Shown here: piece after piece, positions 56,556 through 64,000 of the stretch
How positions within the stretch are numbered: the stretch's first letter is position 1
Layout of the letters: every line of letters starts with the position of its first letter
DNA from: Pseudorhodobacter turbinis
Lineage (GTDB): Bacteria > Pseudomonadota > Alphaproteobacteria > Rhodobacterales > Rhodobacteraceae
DNA length: 64,000 bases
Direction: 5' to 3'
Assembly (NCBI RefSeq): GCF_005234135.1
Contig: NZ_CP039965.1
Location: 1,479,501-1,543,500 of the forward strand
Notes under the pieces: model-generated
What the model was told of the DNA's origin: nothing
What the model saw: the letters and a program-made list of their open reading frames with translations, nothing else
The model's database searches: none
Program-made: the position numbers and the translations under genes

Positions 56556-57317
56556 TCAGGCGAATTGTTCGCGCAAAAGCCGTTCTTCCAGCCCGTGGCC
56601 CTCATCAAACAAGATGCGGTGGCGGATGGCGGGTTGGCTGCGGATCTCTACGGCAAGCACACCGGGGACTGACATGCTGTCGGCATCGGCGCGTACTGGG
56701 CGCTTTTCGGGCTCCAACACATCAAAGCGCACGACGGCGGCCTTGGGCAGTAGCGCGCCGCGCCAGCGGCGGGGGCGAAAGGCGGCGATCGCGGTTAGGG
56801 CCAGAACCTCGGCACCGATGGGCACGATAGGGCCGTGCGCTGAAAGGTTATAGGCCGTGGACCCTGCCGGCGTGGAGACTAGCGCGCCGTCGCAAACCAG
56901 TTCCTCCATCCGCACACGCCCATCGACAGAGATGCGCAGCTTGGCCGCTTGCGGGCCTGTGCGCAGCATGCTGACCTCATTGATCGCCAAGCCATGTGCC
57001 ACACCGCCGCTGATGGTTTCGGCGCGCATGGCCAACGGGTTCAACACCTCCTCACCCGCCTCGGCCAGCCGGTCGGGCAGGTCATCTTCGGCATAGGTGT
57101 TCATCAAAAAGCCGATGGTGCCGCAATTCATTCCGTACACCGGAATATCCAGCTTTTGCGTTTGATGCAGGGTTTGCAGCATGAAACCATCCCCCCCGAG
57201 GGCGACGATATGGCTGGCCTCCTCGGGCGTGTGGTTGCCATAGCGGGCGGTGAGGGTGTGAAGGGCTGTTTGCGCGGCGTCAGCCTCGCTGGCCAGAAAT
57301 GCGATACGTAGCGGCAC
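56556..57317 (-). CDS. nadK: NAD kinase
   Basis: 253-residue ATP/polyphosphate-dependent NAD kinase making NADP. The GGDG motif (HIVALGGDGFMLQTLH, about residue 40), NxE motif in LAINEVSMLR and the glycine-rich VSTPAGSTAYNLSAHGPIV are diagnostic. Start GTG 57317 is chosen because AAGGGA lies 4-5 nt upstream and the family N-terminus (RIAFLAS) follows; GTG 57332 would add 5 residues. Divergent from glyA. Confidence 0.94.
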   Translation of the reverse strand: MPLRIAFLASEADAAQTALHTLTARYGNHTPEEASHIVALGGDGFMLQTLHQTQKLDIPVYGMNCGTIGFLMNTYAEDDLPDRLAEAGEEVLNPLAMRAETISGGVAHGLAINEVSMLRTGPQAAKLRISVDGRVRMEELVCDGALVSTPAGSTAYNLSAHGPIVPIGAEVLALTAIAAFRPRRWRGALLPKAAVVRFDVLEPEKRPVRADADSMSVPGVLAVEIRSQPAIRHRILFDEGHGLEERLLREQFA

Positions 57318-57461
57318 TTGTTCCCTTTCCACGGGTCAGCACAGATGCCGACCTTTTGGCGTAGCTTGGGCCATCGGGGGGGGCAGTTTCAACCCCCGGC
57401 CGGATGCTATGGGGGCAAAACTTAATGCACTCGGGTCGTTAAGTCGCTCAAAGCGGGTATT

Positions 57462-57530
57462 GGGGCGGATTCTTGGCTTTCTCCGGCAGGCAAGCTGCAC
57501 TAAACAATAGGCAATCAATATCACCGCCCT
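57462..57530 (+). promoter_or_regulatory. Possible long-range pairing in the glyA leader
   Basis: GGGGCGG (57462-57468) can pair with CCGCCCT (57524-57530), which is next to the glyA ribosome-binding site AGGAG. This 213-bp intergenic stretch between nadK and glyA holds no gene. A leader switch is conceivable but unproven. Confidence 0.3.
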
Positions 57531-57545
57531 GAACAGGAGACGCAT

Positions 57546-58853
57546 ATGAATGCCCCCGTTACCTCCGCGACTACAAGCAAAGGCTTCTTTACCGAAAGCC
57601 TTGCCAGCCGTGATCCGGCGCTTTTCGGTTCCATCACGGATGAGCTGGGCCGCCAGCGCAACGAGATTGAGCTGATCGCCTCGGAGAACATCGTCTCGCG
57701 CGCTGTGATGGAGGCGCAAGGCTCGGTGATGACCAACAAATACGCCGAGGGCTATCCGGGCCGTCGCTATTACGGCGGGTGCCAATTTGTCGACGTGGCT
57801 GAAAATTTGGCGATTGACCGCGCCAAGGAACTCTTTGGTTGCGATTTTGCCAATGTGCAGCCCAATTCCGGCTCACAGGCCAACCAAGGCGTGTTTACCG
57901 CGCTGATCAAGCCCGGTGATACCATTTTGGGCATGTCGCTGGATGCGGGCGGGCATTTGACCCATGGTGCGGCGCCGAACCAGTCGGGCAAGTGGTTTAA
58001 CGCGGTGCAATACGGCGTGCTGCAAGACAGCCTGCTGCCCGATTACGACCAGATTGAGGCCTTGGCGCTGGAGCATAAGCCCGCGCTGATCATCGCGGGC
58101 GGCTCGGCCATTCCGCGTATTCTGGACTTTGCCCGTTTCCGTGCGATTGCCGATAAGGTCGGGGCCTATTTCATGGTGGACATGGCGCATTTCGCGGGGA
58201 TGGTGGCCTCGGGCCATTACCCAAGCCCGTTCCCACATGCGCATGTGGCCACGACGACCACGCATAAAACTCTGCGCGGTCCGCGCGGCGGGATGATCGT
58301 GACCAATGACGCGACGATTGCGAAAAAGGTCAACTCTGCGATTTTCCCCGGCATTCAGGGTGGTCCTCTGATGCATGTGATCGCGGCCAAGGCCGTTGCC
58401 TTTGGCGAGGCACTGCGCCCGGACTTCAAAGAGTATCAGGCACAGGTGATCAAAAACGCGCAGGCGCTGGCAGATCAGCTGATGAAAGGCGGGCTTGGCA
58501 CCGTGACCGGCGGCACCGATACGCATTTGATGCTGGTCGATTTGCGCCCCAAAGGCGTGAAGGGCAATGCCACCGAAAAGGCTTTGGGCCGTGCGCATAT
58601 CACTTGCAACAAGAACGGTATCCCGTTTGATACTGAAAAGCCGACCATCACCTCGGGCATCCGGCTTGGATCGCCCGCAGGCACGACCCGTGGCTTTGGC
58701 GAGGCAGAGTTCCGCCAGATCGGTGACTGGATCGTAGAAGTGGTCGACGGTCTGGCCGCCAATGGCGAAGAGGGCAACGCCGCGATCGAGGCTGCCGTCA
58801 AAGCCAAGGTAGAGGCGCTTTGTGCCCGTTTCCCGATCTATCCTGATCTGTGA
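57546..58853 (+). CDS. glyA: Serine hydroxymethyltransferase
   Basis: 435 residues interconverting serine and glycine with tetrahydrofolate, the main source of one-carbon units. Motifs: [23 protein letters not shown], the PLP lysine in [14 protein letters not shown] (about residue 240) and [21 protein letters not shown] precedes ATG 57546. The full family length is present. A hairpin with a T-rich tail follows the stop. Confidence 0.97.
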   Translation: MNAPVTSATTSKGFFTESLASRDPALFGSITDELGRQRNEIELIASENIVSRAVMEAQGSVMTNKYAEGYPGRRYYGGCQFVDVAENLAIDRAKELFGCDFANVQPNSGSQANQGVFTALIKPGDTILGMSLDAGGHLTHGAAPNQSGKWFNAVQYGVLQDSLLPDYDQIEALALEHKPALIIAGGSAIPRILDFARFRAIADKVGAYFMVDMAHFAGMVASGHYPSPFPHAHVATTTTHKTLRGPRGGMIVTNDATIAKKVNSAIFPGIQGGPLMHVIAAKAVAFGEALRPDFKEYQAQVIKNAQALADQLMKGGLGTVTGGTDTHLMLVDLRPKGVKGNATEKALGRAHITCNKNGIPFDTEKPTITSGIRLGSPAGTTRGFGEAEFRQIGDWIVEVVDGLAANGEEGNAAIEAAVKAKVEALCARFPIYPDL

Positions 58854-58860
58854 TGATTTG

Positions 58861-58893
58861 GGGCGCGGCAGCAATGTCGCGCCCTTATTCTTG
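58861..58893 (+). terminator. Terminator of glyA
   Basis: GGGCGCG (58861-58867) pairs with CGCGCCC (58878-58884), followed by TTATTCTT, starting 7 bp after the glyA stop. It also lies at the end of the convergent membrane gene. Confidence 0.75.
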
Positions 58894-59265
58894 CTACAAG
58901 AACCCCCGCCACATCAGCACTGCAATCAGCACAGCCACCACCGCAAGCAGGCTGAACAAGATTGACGTGGATATGCCCAACAGCATCCCGCGCAACCGAT
59001 GCCCGCGGTTCAGCGCGCTTAGATATTTCACACAAATATCGTAATTCGCGGCAACGCTTTCCTCATCTATCTGCAAAAGAAGTTTTGGGTTTTGGGCCTG
59101 ATGTGCGGCCTCGGCAAGGGCGAGGGCGGCTTTGTGTTCCCGACGTGGCAGGCGGCGGCCTGCGCGGGCCAGTTTTTCTTCCAGATCCTGACCTTTGACG
59201 TGCATGCGTTCGGTCATCAACACCGAAATCCGTTCTGCCAATTGCCGCGTTGTGACCGCACTCAT
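58894..59265 (-). CDS. Conserved protein with C-terminal membrane helix
   Basis: 123 residues. The soluble, charged N-terminal part is probably helical (LAERISVLMTERMHVKGQDL; LEEKLARAGRRLPRREHKA), and a single C-terminal helix (GISTSILFSLLAVVAVLIAVLMW) would anchor it as a tail-anchored inner-membrane protein. AAAGGTG lies 6 nt before ATG 59265. No recognised domain. It is convergent with glyA and divergent from the hydrolase gene. Confidence 0.75.
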   Translation of the reverse strand: MSAVTTRQLAERISVLMTERMHVKGQDLEEKLARAGRRLPRREHKAALALAEAAHQAQNPKLLLQIDEESVAANYDICVKYLSALNRGHRLRGMLLGISTSILFSLLAVVAVLIAVLMWRGFL

Positions 59266-59361
59266 GTTATGCACCTTTTGGTTTCGTCAAAGCTTATGCG
59301 CGCGCGCTGTGCTGTTCAACTGCACTGGCACAGCCTTGGGTGCTGGTCTATATACAAGCCT

Positions 59362-60132
59362 ATGCTGAACATAATCTTACACCCCGCCCAATCGCCCTCT
59401 AAGCTGCCGCCTTTGCTGATTGTGCACGGGCTGTTCGGATCTGCGCGCAATTGGGGTGTGATCGCACGGCGAATGGCGGCCGATCGTGAGGTGCTGGCCG
59501 TGGATATGCGCAACCACGGCGAAAGCCCTTGGATGCCCAGCCATAGCTATGCCGATATGGCCGCTGATCTGGCCGAGGTGATCGCTGCGCATGGCGGGCG
59601 GATGGATGTAATGGGGCATTCGATGGGGGGCAAGGCCGCGATGCAGCTTGCCCTGACGCATGGCGATATGGTGGATCGGTTGATTGTGGCCGATATCGCG
59701 CCGGTCGCCTATTCCCATGATCAGAGCCTGCATATCCGGGCCATGCGCGCGCTGGACCTGACCGGCCTTACCGCCCGGTCAGAGGCGGATCGGCGACTGG
59801 CGGCCCATATGGATGATCCGTCCTTGCGCGCATTTTTCCTGCAATCGCTGGACCTCAAGGCGGACCCTGTGCGCTGGCGGCTTAATCTGGATGTGCTGGA
59901 GGCAGAGATGGCCAAGATTACCGGTTGGCCGGGCACCACGGGCCGGTTTGATGGCGCGGCCCTGTTTCTGGCGGGCGGAGACAGCACCTATATCCTGCCT
60001 GAGCATCGCCCAGCCATCCGCGACCTCTTTCCTGCGGCCCGTTTTGCAAAGATCCCCAATGTCGGCCATTGGCTCCACGCCGAAAAGCCGCGAGAGTTCG
60101 AGGAAACGATGCGGATCTTTCTGGCCCGTTAA
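59362..60132 (+). CDS. Alpha/beta hydrolase (esterase YbfF-like)
   Basis: 256 residues with the alpha/beta hydrolase fold. Oxyanion region LLIVHGLFGSARNWG, DMRNHGESPW, nucleophile elbow GHSMGGKAAMQLAL (Ser about residue 92), Asp in a late loop (LAGGDSTYI region), and catalytic His in NVGHWLHAEKP. This is the YbfF/ABHD11 class of thioesterase-like enzymes. Start ATG 59362; the frame is open upstream without homology. It shares a 4-bp TTAA overlap with the convergent response regulator gene. Confidence 0.9.
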   Translation: MLNIILHPAQSPSKLPPLLIVHGLFGSARNWGVIARRMAADREVLAVDMRNHGESPWMPSHSYADMAADLAEVIAAHGGRMDVMGHSMGGKAAMQLALTHGDMVDRLIVADIAPVAYSHDQSLHIRAMRALDLTGLTARSEADRRLAAHMDDPSLRAFFLQSLDLKADPVRWRLNLDVLEAEMAKITGWPGTTGRFDGAALFLAGGDSTYILPEHRPAIRDLFPAARFAKIPNVGHWLHAEKPREFEETMRIFLAR

Positions 60133-61568
60133 TTGGGCTGATCGGCCTTGGCCCATTGTTCCAGCTTGCGGTAAAGCGTGGAGGGGGACACATCCAGCAC
60201 CCGCGCGGCCCGTGGCACTGATCCCGCGTGAAGCTCGAGCGTTGCCTCGATGATGCGGCGTTCAACTTCGGCCAGCGGAAGGCCCATCAACTCTGTCAAA
60301 CCTACCCCAGGTTCGGGGGCGGCTTGGGGGGGCGGCACATGGGTTCTGGCGGCGATATCATCGGGCAGCATATAGGGCTGCACCTCGGTCCCATCATAAA
60401 GCACGGCCACATTGCGCATGACGTTCAGCACTTGCCGCACGTTTCCGGGCCAGGTCATTTCGCGAAACATGCTGCGCACCTGGGGCGAAAGGCTGGTAAA
60501 GGCGCGGCCTTCCTCGGCGGCAAAGCGTTGGAGGGCGGTTTCCGCAACCTCGATGACGTCCTCGCCGCGATCGCGCAGCGGGGGCATATGGATCGGGATC
60601 ACATAAAGCCGGTAGTAAAGATCTTCGCGGAACTCGCCCCGGCGCACGGCCTCGGCGGGGTCGCGGTTGGTGGCGCAGACGATCCGCACGTTGACCTTGC
60701 GCGGCCGTGTCGCGCCCACTGGCTGCACAGTGGATGTTTGCAAGAACCGCAGCAGCTTGGTTTGCAGGGCGGGCAGCATTTCGCAGACCTCGTCCAGAAA
60801 CAATGTGCCGCCATCGGCCGCCGCCGCCGCCCCCAGCTTGTCCGAAACTGCCCCGGTGAATGAGCCTTTAAGATGGCCGAAGACTTCGGATTCCAAAAGA
60901 TCCGCCGGTATAGCGCCGCAGTTCAACGCGATGAAGGGGCCTTGTTTGCGCGGAGAGTTCTGATGAACGGCAAGGGCGCAAAGCTCTTTGCCGGTGCCGC
61001 TTTCGCCGGTGATAAAGACCGTCGCCATGCTTTGGGCCACCGATTCGATCTTGTCGTGAACCTGCGCCATCACGGTCGAGGAGCCGATAAAGGCACCTTC
61101 GGGCAAATCGTTAGGTTGGCGCATAATGGTGCGTGGCTGGATCGGTGCAGTTGTTGTATCGCGCAAGGCATTGTCGACACTGGACAGGAAGCGCCCCTCT
61201 TCGATGGGTTTGACCAAAAACTCATGGGCGCCGGCGCGCATCGCCTCTACGGCCTTGTTTATGGTTCCGTTCGCGGTGATGACGATGACAATGACATTGG
61301 CTTGCCGTGCCAGCATATCCTGCATCAAGTCCAGCCCATCACGATCCGGCAAGGTCAGGTCCAAAAGCACGATGCTGGGCTTTTCACTGTTAAAAAGGGC
61401 CAGACCTTCGGCGGCGGTGGCGGCGCAAACCACGCGGTGGCCAGCATTGATCAATATGGTGCGATACACCATTTGCAACGAGATCGTATCCTCGATCAGC
61501 AGAATTGGGGCGCTACCACCGGCGCTTGCTTTGCCGCGGGCGGAGGGCGCTTTGGGGCGCGAGGTCAT
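60129..61568 (-). CDS. Sigma54-dependent response regulator (NtrC/LuxO type)
   Basis: 479 residues: receiver domain (about 20-135, phospho-Asp in IVLLDLTLPDRDGL), AAA+ sigma54-interaction domain (Walker A TGESGTGKELCALA; Walker B TLFLDEVCEM), and a C-terminal Fis-type helix-turn-helix (GSVPRAARVLDVSPSTLYRKLE). The sigma54-contact loop reads GSFTGA instead of the usual GAFTGA. ATG 61568 overlaps the kinase stop by 4 bp, so the two proteins very likely form one phosphorelay. Target genes are unknown. Confidence 0.93.
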   Translation of the reverse strand: MTSRPKAPSARGKASAGGSAPILLIEDTISLQMVYRTILINAGHRVVCAATAAEGLALFNSEKPSIVLLDLTLPDRDGLDLMQDMLARQANVIVIVITANGTINKAVEAMRAGAHEFLVKPIEEGRFLSSVDNALRDTTTAPIQPRTIMRQPNDLPEGAFIGSSTVMAQVHDKIESVAQSMATVFITGESGTGKELCALAVHQNSPRKQGPFIALNCGAIPADLLESEVFGHLKGSFTGAVSDKLGAAAAADGGTLFLDEVCEMLPALQTKLLRFLQTSTVQPVGATRPRKVNVRIVCATNRDPAEAVRRGEFREDLYYRLYVIPIHMPPLRDRGEDVIEVAETALQRFAAEEGRAFTSLSPQVRSMFREMTWPGNVRQVLNVMRNVAVLYDGTEVQPYMLPDDIAARTHVPPPQAAPEPGVGLTELMGLPLAEVERRIIEATLELHAGSVPRAARVLDVSPSTLYRKLEQWAKADQPN

Positions 61569-63019
61569 GAAGAGGCCCGATGTTGCTGTTGGATGAAGTC
61601 GATAAAGCTGAGCAAGTCGGTAACGCCCTGTATTATATCTGTTTTCTGGATTTCTATTTGGGCTCGGTCAGAGGCATTTGCCGCATGGTTGAAGTCACGG
61701 GCTTTGGCCTCCAGATCCGATGCGCCTGCCGTTCCGGCGAGGGCGATCAAGGTATGGGATGCCGCGCGCAGGGCTTTCCAGTCAAAGGCTGGCAAGGCCT
61801 TGGCCAGTTTGTCTTGTACATCGGCGAGGTCGGCGTGGAACTGTGCGACCAGCTCTGCCGCGGCCACGGGGCCTGCGATATCAAGCAAATGCAGGAATGC
61901 GCCTGATTGGACAGGGGCCATTGCCCCCATGCGCATCGCCGCAATCAGATCGTCAGCCGAGGTGATCGGCTTGGCCAGAACCAGATCGGCACCGGCCGTT
62001 TTGGCCCTTGTGCTGAATGCATCAGAGCGGTGGGCCGTCAGGATCGCAATGCGGGGGCGATGGGGCCGCTTGACCAGCTCGGCACAAATCTGGAGCCCGG
62101 ACTTTCCCGGCAGCTCCTGATCCAGCAGCACAAGGTCGAAGGTGTCTGTATTCAGCATCGCCATAGCGGCCTGCCCGTCTTGGGCAACGGTGACAAGCGC
62201 CCCGCATTGCGCCAATATCTGTTCCAGAAACATGGCCTGAGAGGTGCTATCTTCCGCAATCAACACGCGCTCGCCTTCGAGCGGGGTTGGCCGTGCGGCG
62301 GTACCTATTGGCTGGTCGGCCAAGACGGTCACCGGCAGATGGAACTCTGCCAGCCCCCCTCCGCAAGCGGGATTGCGAAGGGCGATGCGCGCGCGGATAC
62401 GCTGTGCGAGGCTTTGGACGATCCGCAGGCCAAGGCCGTGCCCCGCAGCGCTTTGCCAGAGAGGAAGGGCGCTTTCGCTATTGGTCGGGCGCGATTGTGT
62501 CAGCGTTTCGGGGAAGCCGGGGCCGTGGTCCCTGACGGTGAAAAGCAATTGGGTCGGGCTGGGATGGCTGATTTCTACGGTAACCGGCTGCCCACCCGAA
62601 TGTGTTACGGCATTGCTGATCAGGTTGGACAGAATCCGTTCCACCGCGGCGCGGTCACAGATCACGGTTCCGGGCAGATCCGGCTGGATGTTGATCACAA
62701 CCGCGACCCGCGAATCGTCGTCATAGGTCCAACGGCGTGCAACGCTTTCGATCAGCTTGGCGAGCACCACAGGCTTGGGCCGCGGCTGGGCCGGGGCCTG
62801 GGTCAGCAACGTGGTCATCCCGTCCTCGAACAGGCGCGCCAGCCCCTTGCTGGCGGCACGCGTGCGATAGAGTTGCTGGCGATCTTTTAGCGTAAGCCCT
62901 TGGTCATCAATCAGGGACAGCCCGGCGAGGATGTCGGCGATTGCAGATTGAATATCATGTCCCAGAAGGGCCATCTCTTCTGTCATCGGATCGCCGTCGG
63001 GGCCTGGTCGGTTAATCAT
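61565..63019 (-). CDS. Hybrid histidine kinase without a sensor domain (HisKA-HATPase-REC-HPt)
   Basis: 484 residues. Residues about 15-80 form a dimerisation/H-box region (LLGHDIQSAIADIL), then an HATPase domain (LSNLISNAVTHSGG; DHGPGFPET; GHGLGLRIVQSLA), a receiver (LVLLDQELPGKSGLQ) and a C-terminal HPt domain (ASHTLIALAGTAGASDLE). There is no PAS, GAF, HAMP or membrane segment, so the input must come from a partner. ATG 63019 is chosen; ATG 62986 is possible and closer to the H-box. Coupled to the sigma54 regulator. Confidence 0.87.
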   Translation of the reverse strand: MINRPGPDGDPMTEEMALLGHDIQSAIADILAGLSLIDDQGLTLKDRQQLYRTRAASKGLARLFEDGMTTLLTQAPAQPRPKPVVLAKLIESVARRWTYDDDSRVAVVINIQPDLPGTVICDRAAVERILSNLISNAVTHSGGQPVTVEISHPSPTQLLFTVRDHGPGFPETLTQSRPTNSESALPLWQSAAGHGLGLRIVQSLAQRIRARIALRNPACGGGLAEFHLPVTVLADQPIGTAARPTPLEGERVLIAEDSTSQAMFLEQILAQCGALVTVAQDGQAAMAMLNTDTFDLVLLDQELPGKSGLQICAELVKRPHRPRIAILTAHRSDAFSTRAKTAGADLVLAKPITSADDLIAAMRMGAMAPVQSGAFLHLLDIAGPVAAAELVAQFHADLADVQDKLAKALPAFDWKALRAASHTLIALAGTAGASDLEAKARDFNHAANASDRAQIEIQKTDIIQGVTDLLSFIDFIQQQHRASS

Positions 63020-63069
63020 TGTTTTGCAAACCCTTACGCGCCCCAATCTACGGTTGAATTCGGGGCTAA

Positions 63070-63099
63070 AACCCTTGGTCACTACTTCGACCAAGGGTT
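63070..63099 (-). terminator. Hairpin between prpE and the hybrid kinase gene
   Basis: Perfect 11-bp stem AACCCTTGGTC / GACCAAGGGTT (63070-63080 with 63089-63099), loop of 8 nt, followed on the minus strand by TTTT overlapping the stem end (GGGTTTTAG). It lies 92 bp beyond the prpE stop and about 50 bp before the kinase start, so it may end prpE transcription or attenuate read-through. Confidence 0.7.
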
Positions 63100-63191
63100 A
63101 CGCAGCGCGGGATTAATGTCTAGATGCTATTCGTAGTTAATATTATCTCTTGACGTGTATTTATATATATGATTACGCGCTAGGGTCTTTT

Positions 63192-64000
63192 TTACCTAGG
63201 GGAAACTCCCGATTCGGTCAAGATTTTTCGAATCTCCTCCAGCACTTGGGGGTCTTCAATCGTGGCGGGTATTTTGAAGGGTTCGTTGTCCGCAATCTTG
63301 ACGATCGTGGCGCGCAAAATCTTGCCGGAACGCGTCTTCGGTAGGCGGTTTACCACCACTGCACGTTTGAAATCCGCAACAGGACCGATGCTGTTGCGCA
63401 TCAGCTTGATACATTCGGCGATGACTTCGGCCTCATTGCGGTTGGAGCCGGAGTTGAGGCAGAGGAGCCCCAGAGGCGATTGCCCTTTCAAAGCGTCGGC
63501 GATACCGACAACGGCACATTCGGCGACATCGGGGTGCCCTGCAAGCACTTCCTCCATCGCGCCCGTGGACAGGCGGTGTCCTGCCACGTTGATCACGTCA
63601 TCCGTGCGCGCCATAATATAAAGATAGCCGTCCTCATCGATATAGCCCGCATCGCCGGTCTCGTAATATCCGGGATAGGTGGTGAGATAGGCTTTGCGGA
63701 AACGGTCCTCGGCGTTCCACAGGGTGGGCAGGGTGCCGGGGGGCAGGGGCAGCTTGACGGTGATTGCGCCAAGCGTGCCTGCGGGGGCAGGGTGGCCGCC
63801 TTCGTCCAGCACCTGCACGTCATAGCCCGGCATCGGCACCGAAGGGGAGCCGATCTTGACCGGCAGCGCCTCAATTCCCAGCGGGTTGGCGGCGATGGCC
63901 CAGCCGGTTTCCGTCTGCCACCAATGGTCGATTACAGGGATGTTCAGCGCGGCCTGTGCCCATTTGATTGTGTCGGGGTCCGCACGCTCACCAGCAAGGA
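63192..64000 (-). CDS. prpE: Propionyl-CoA synthetase (5' part outside window)
   Basis: The last about 269 residues of an acyl-CoA synthetase. The visible order is HWWQTETGWAIAANPLGIE, a segment typical of PrpE rather than Acs, then GYYETGDAGYIDEDGYLYIMARTDDVINVAGHRLS and the acyl-adenylate lysine in LPKTRSGKILRAT. It activates propionate to propionyl-CoA, feeding the B12-dependent methylmalonyl-CoA route or the methylcitrate cycle. The 5' end lies beyond position 64000; there is no sign of disruption. Confidence 0.9.
   Translation of the reverse strand, partial: LAGERADPDTIKWAQAALNIPVIDHWWQTETGWAIAANPLGIEALPVKIGSPSVPMPGYDVQVLDEGGHPAPAGTLGAITVKLPLPPGTLPTLWNAEDRFRKAYLTTYPGYYETGDAGYIDEDGYLYIMARTDDVINVAGHRLSTGAMEEVLAGHPDVAECAVVGIADALKGQSPLGLLCLNSGSNRNEAEVIAECIKLMRNSIGPVADFKRAVVVNRLPKTRSGKILRATIVKIADNEPFKIPATIEDPQVLEEIRKILTESGVSPR

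Noticed and set aside
57333..57545. ZTP riboswitch before glyA
   Set aside because: Only loose similarity (a GGGTCG block and a CCGCC block); the order and spacing of the conserved pieces do not fit.
60873..62120. 415-codon + frame across the response regulator and kinase
   Set aside because: Antisense to two clear signalling genes and without homology-like motifs.

Overview
The window is about 64 kb of GC-rich chromosome from an alphaproteobacterium, most likely a Rhodobacteraceae member of the Roseobacter group. The basis is the aerobic cob gene set, the ctaC-ctaB-ctaG-ctaE oxidase operon without ctaD, a RibBA with a decayed second domain, an LdtR-type MarR regulator, SdhE, and a tpa-tauR taurine module. 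Genes are tightly packed, with many ATGA or TGATG junctions. I see no tRNA, rRNA, CRISPR array, insertion sequence or prophage, and the region reads as core chromosome.

Region 1 (1-14.2 kb) is aerobic (CobG-type) cobalamin synthesis. A seven-gene leftward operon (DUF1636 ferredoxin-like gene, cobW, cobN, cobG, cobH, cobI, cobJ) starts behind a clear cobalamin riboswitch (about 10800-11012). Further left, cobL-cobE-cobM also runs leftward and leaves the window. cobK alone runs rightward between the blocks: its start codon overlaps that of cobL by 2 bp and its 3' end overlaps cobJ by 28 bp. Rightward from the riboswitch side run cobO, cobQ and an APH-fold kinase, a candidate for the missing L-threonine kinase step. 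Next come an ECF transporter T/A pair (BioN/BioM-like) with no S component, and a small glycine-rich lipoprotein.

Region 2 (16-25 kb): gabT, a small conserved unknown, aspC, an XRE regulator translationally coupled to sdhE, ldtR, and a leftward capsule cluster (kpsS, a Wza/KpsD-like export lipoprotein, kpsC). Region 3 (25-34.4 kb): ribE-ribBA-ribH-nusB, a small membrane protein, a structured intergenic segment that may be an ncRNA, tldD, and the aa3 oxidase operon (ctaC, ctaB, a 65-aa membrane gene, ctaG, ctaE, surf1). A perfect FNR-type box lies between tldD and ctaC. Region 4 (34.4-42.1 kb): thrC, an M16 protease, GNAT, a GlcD/D2HGDH-type FAD oxidase, apt, mtnP, a second GNAT and an EcsC-family protein.

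Region 5 (42.1-49.9 kb): a uronate operon uxuA-uxuB-AGE epimerase, ychF, a lone trpA, a glutamine-synthetase-like ligase and msrB. Region 6 (50.1-56.3 kb): a TRAP transporter, then taurine-pyruvate aminotransferase (tpa) and its MocR-type regulator tauR. Paired CTGGMC-core repeats lie in front of both tpa and tauR and look like TauR operators. Region 7 (56.3-64 kb): a tiny membrane protein, nadK, glyA, a membrane unknown, an alpha/beta hydrolase, a sigma54 response regulator coupled to a hybrid kinase with no sensor domain, and the 3' part of prpE.

Most genes are ordinary core metabolism. The points most worth checking are the overlapping cobK/cobL/cobJ layout, the APH kinase in the cob operon, the TauR operator geometry, the FNR box at the oxidase operon, the structured RNA candidate at 28.4 kb, and the sensorless kinase/sigma54 pair.
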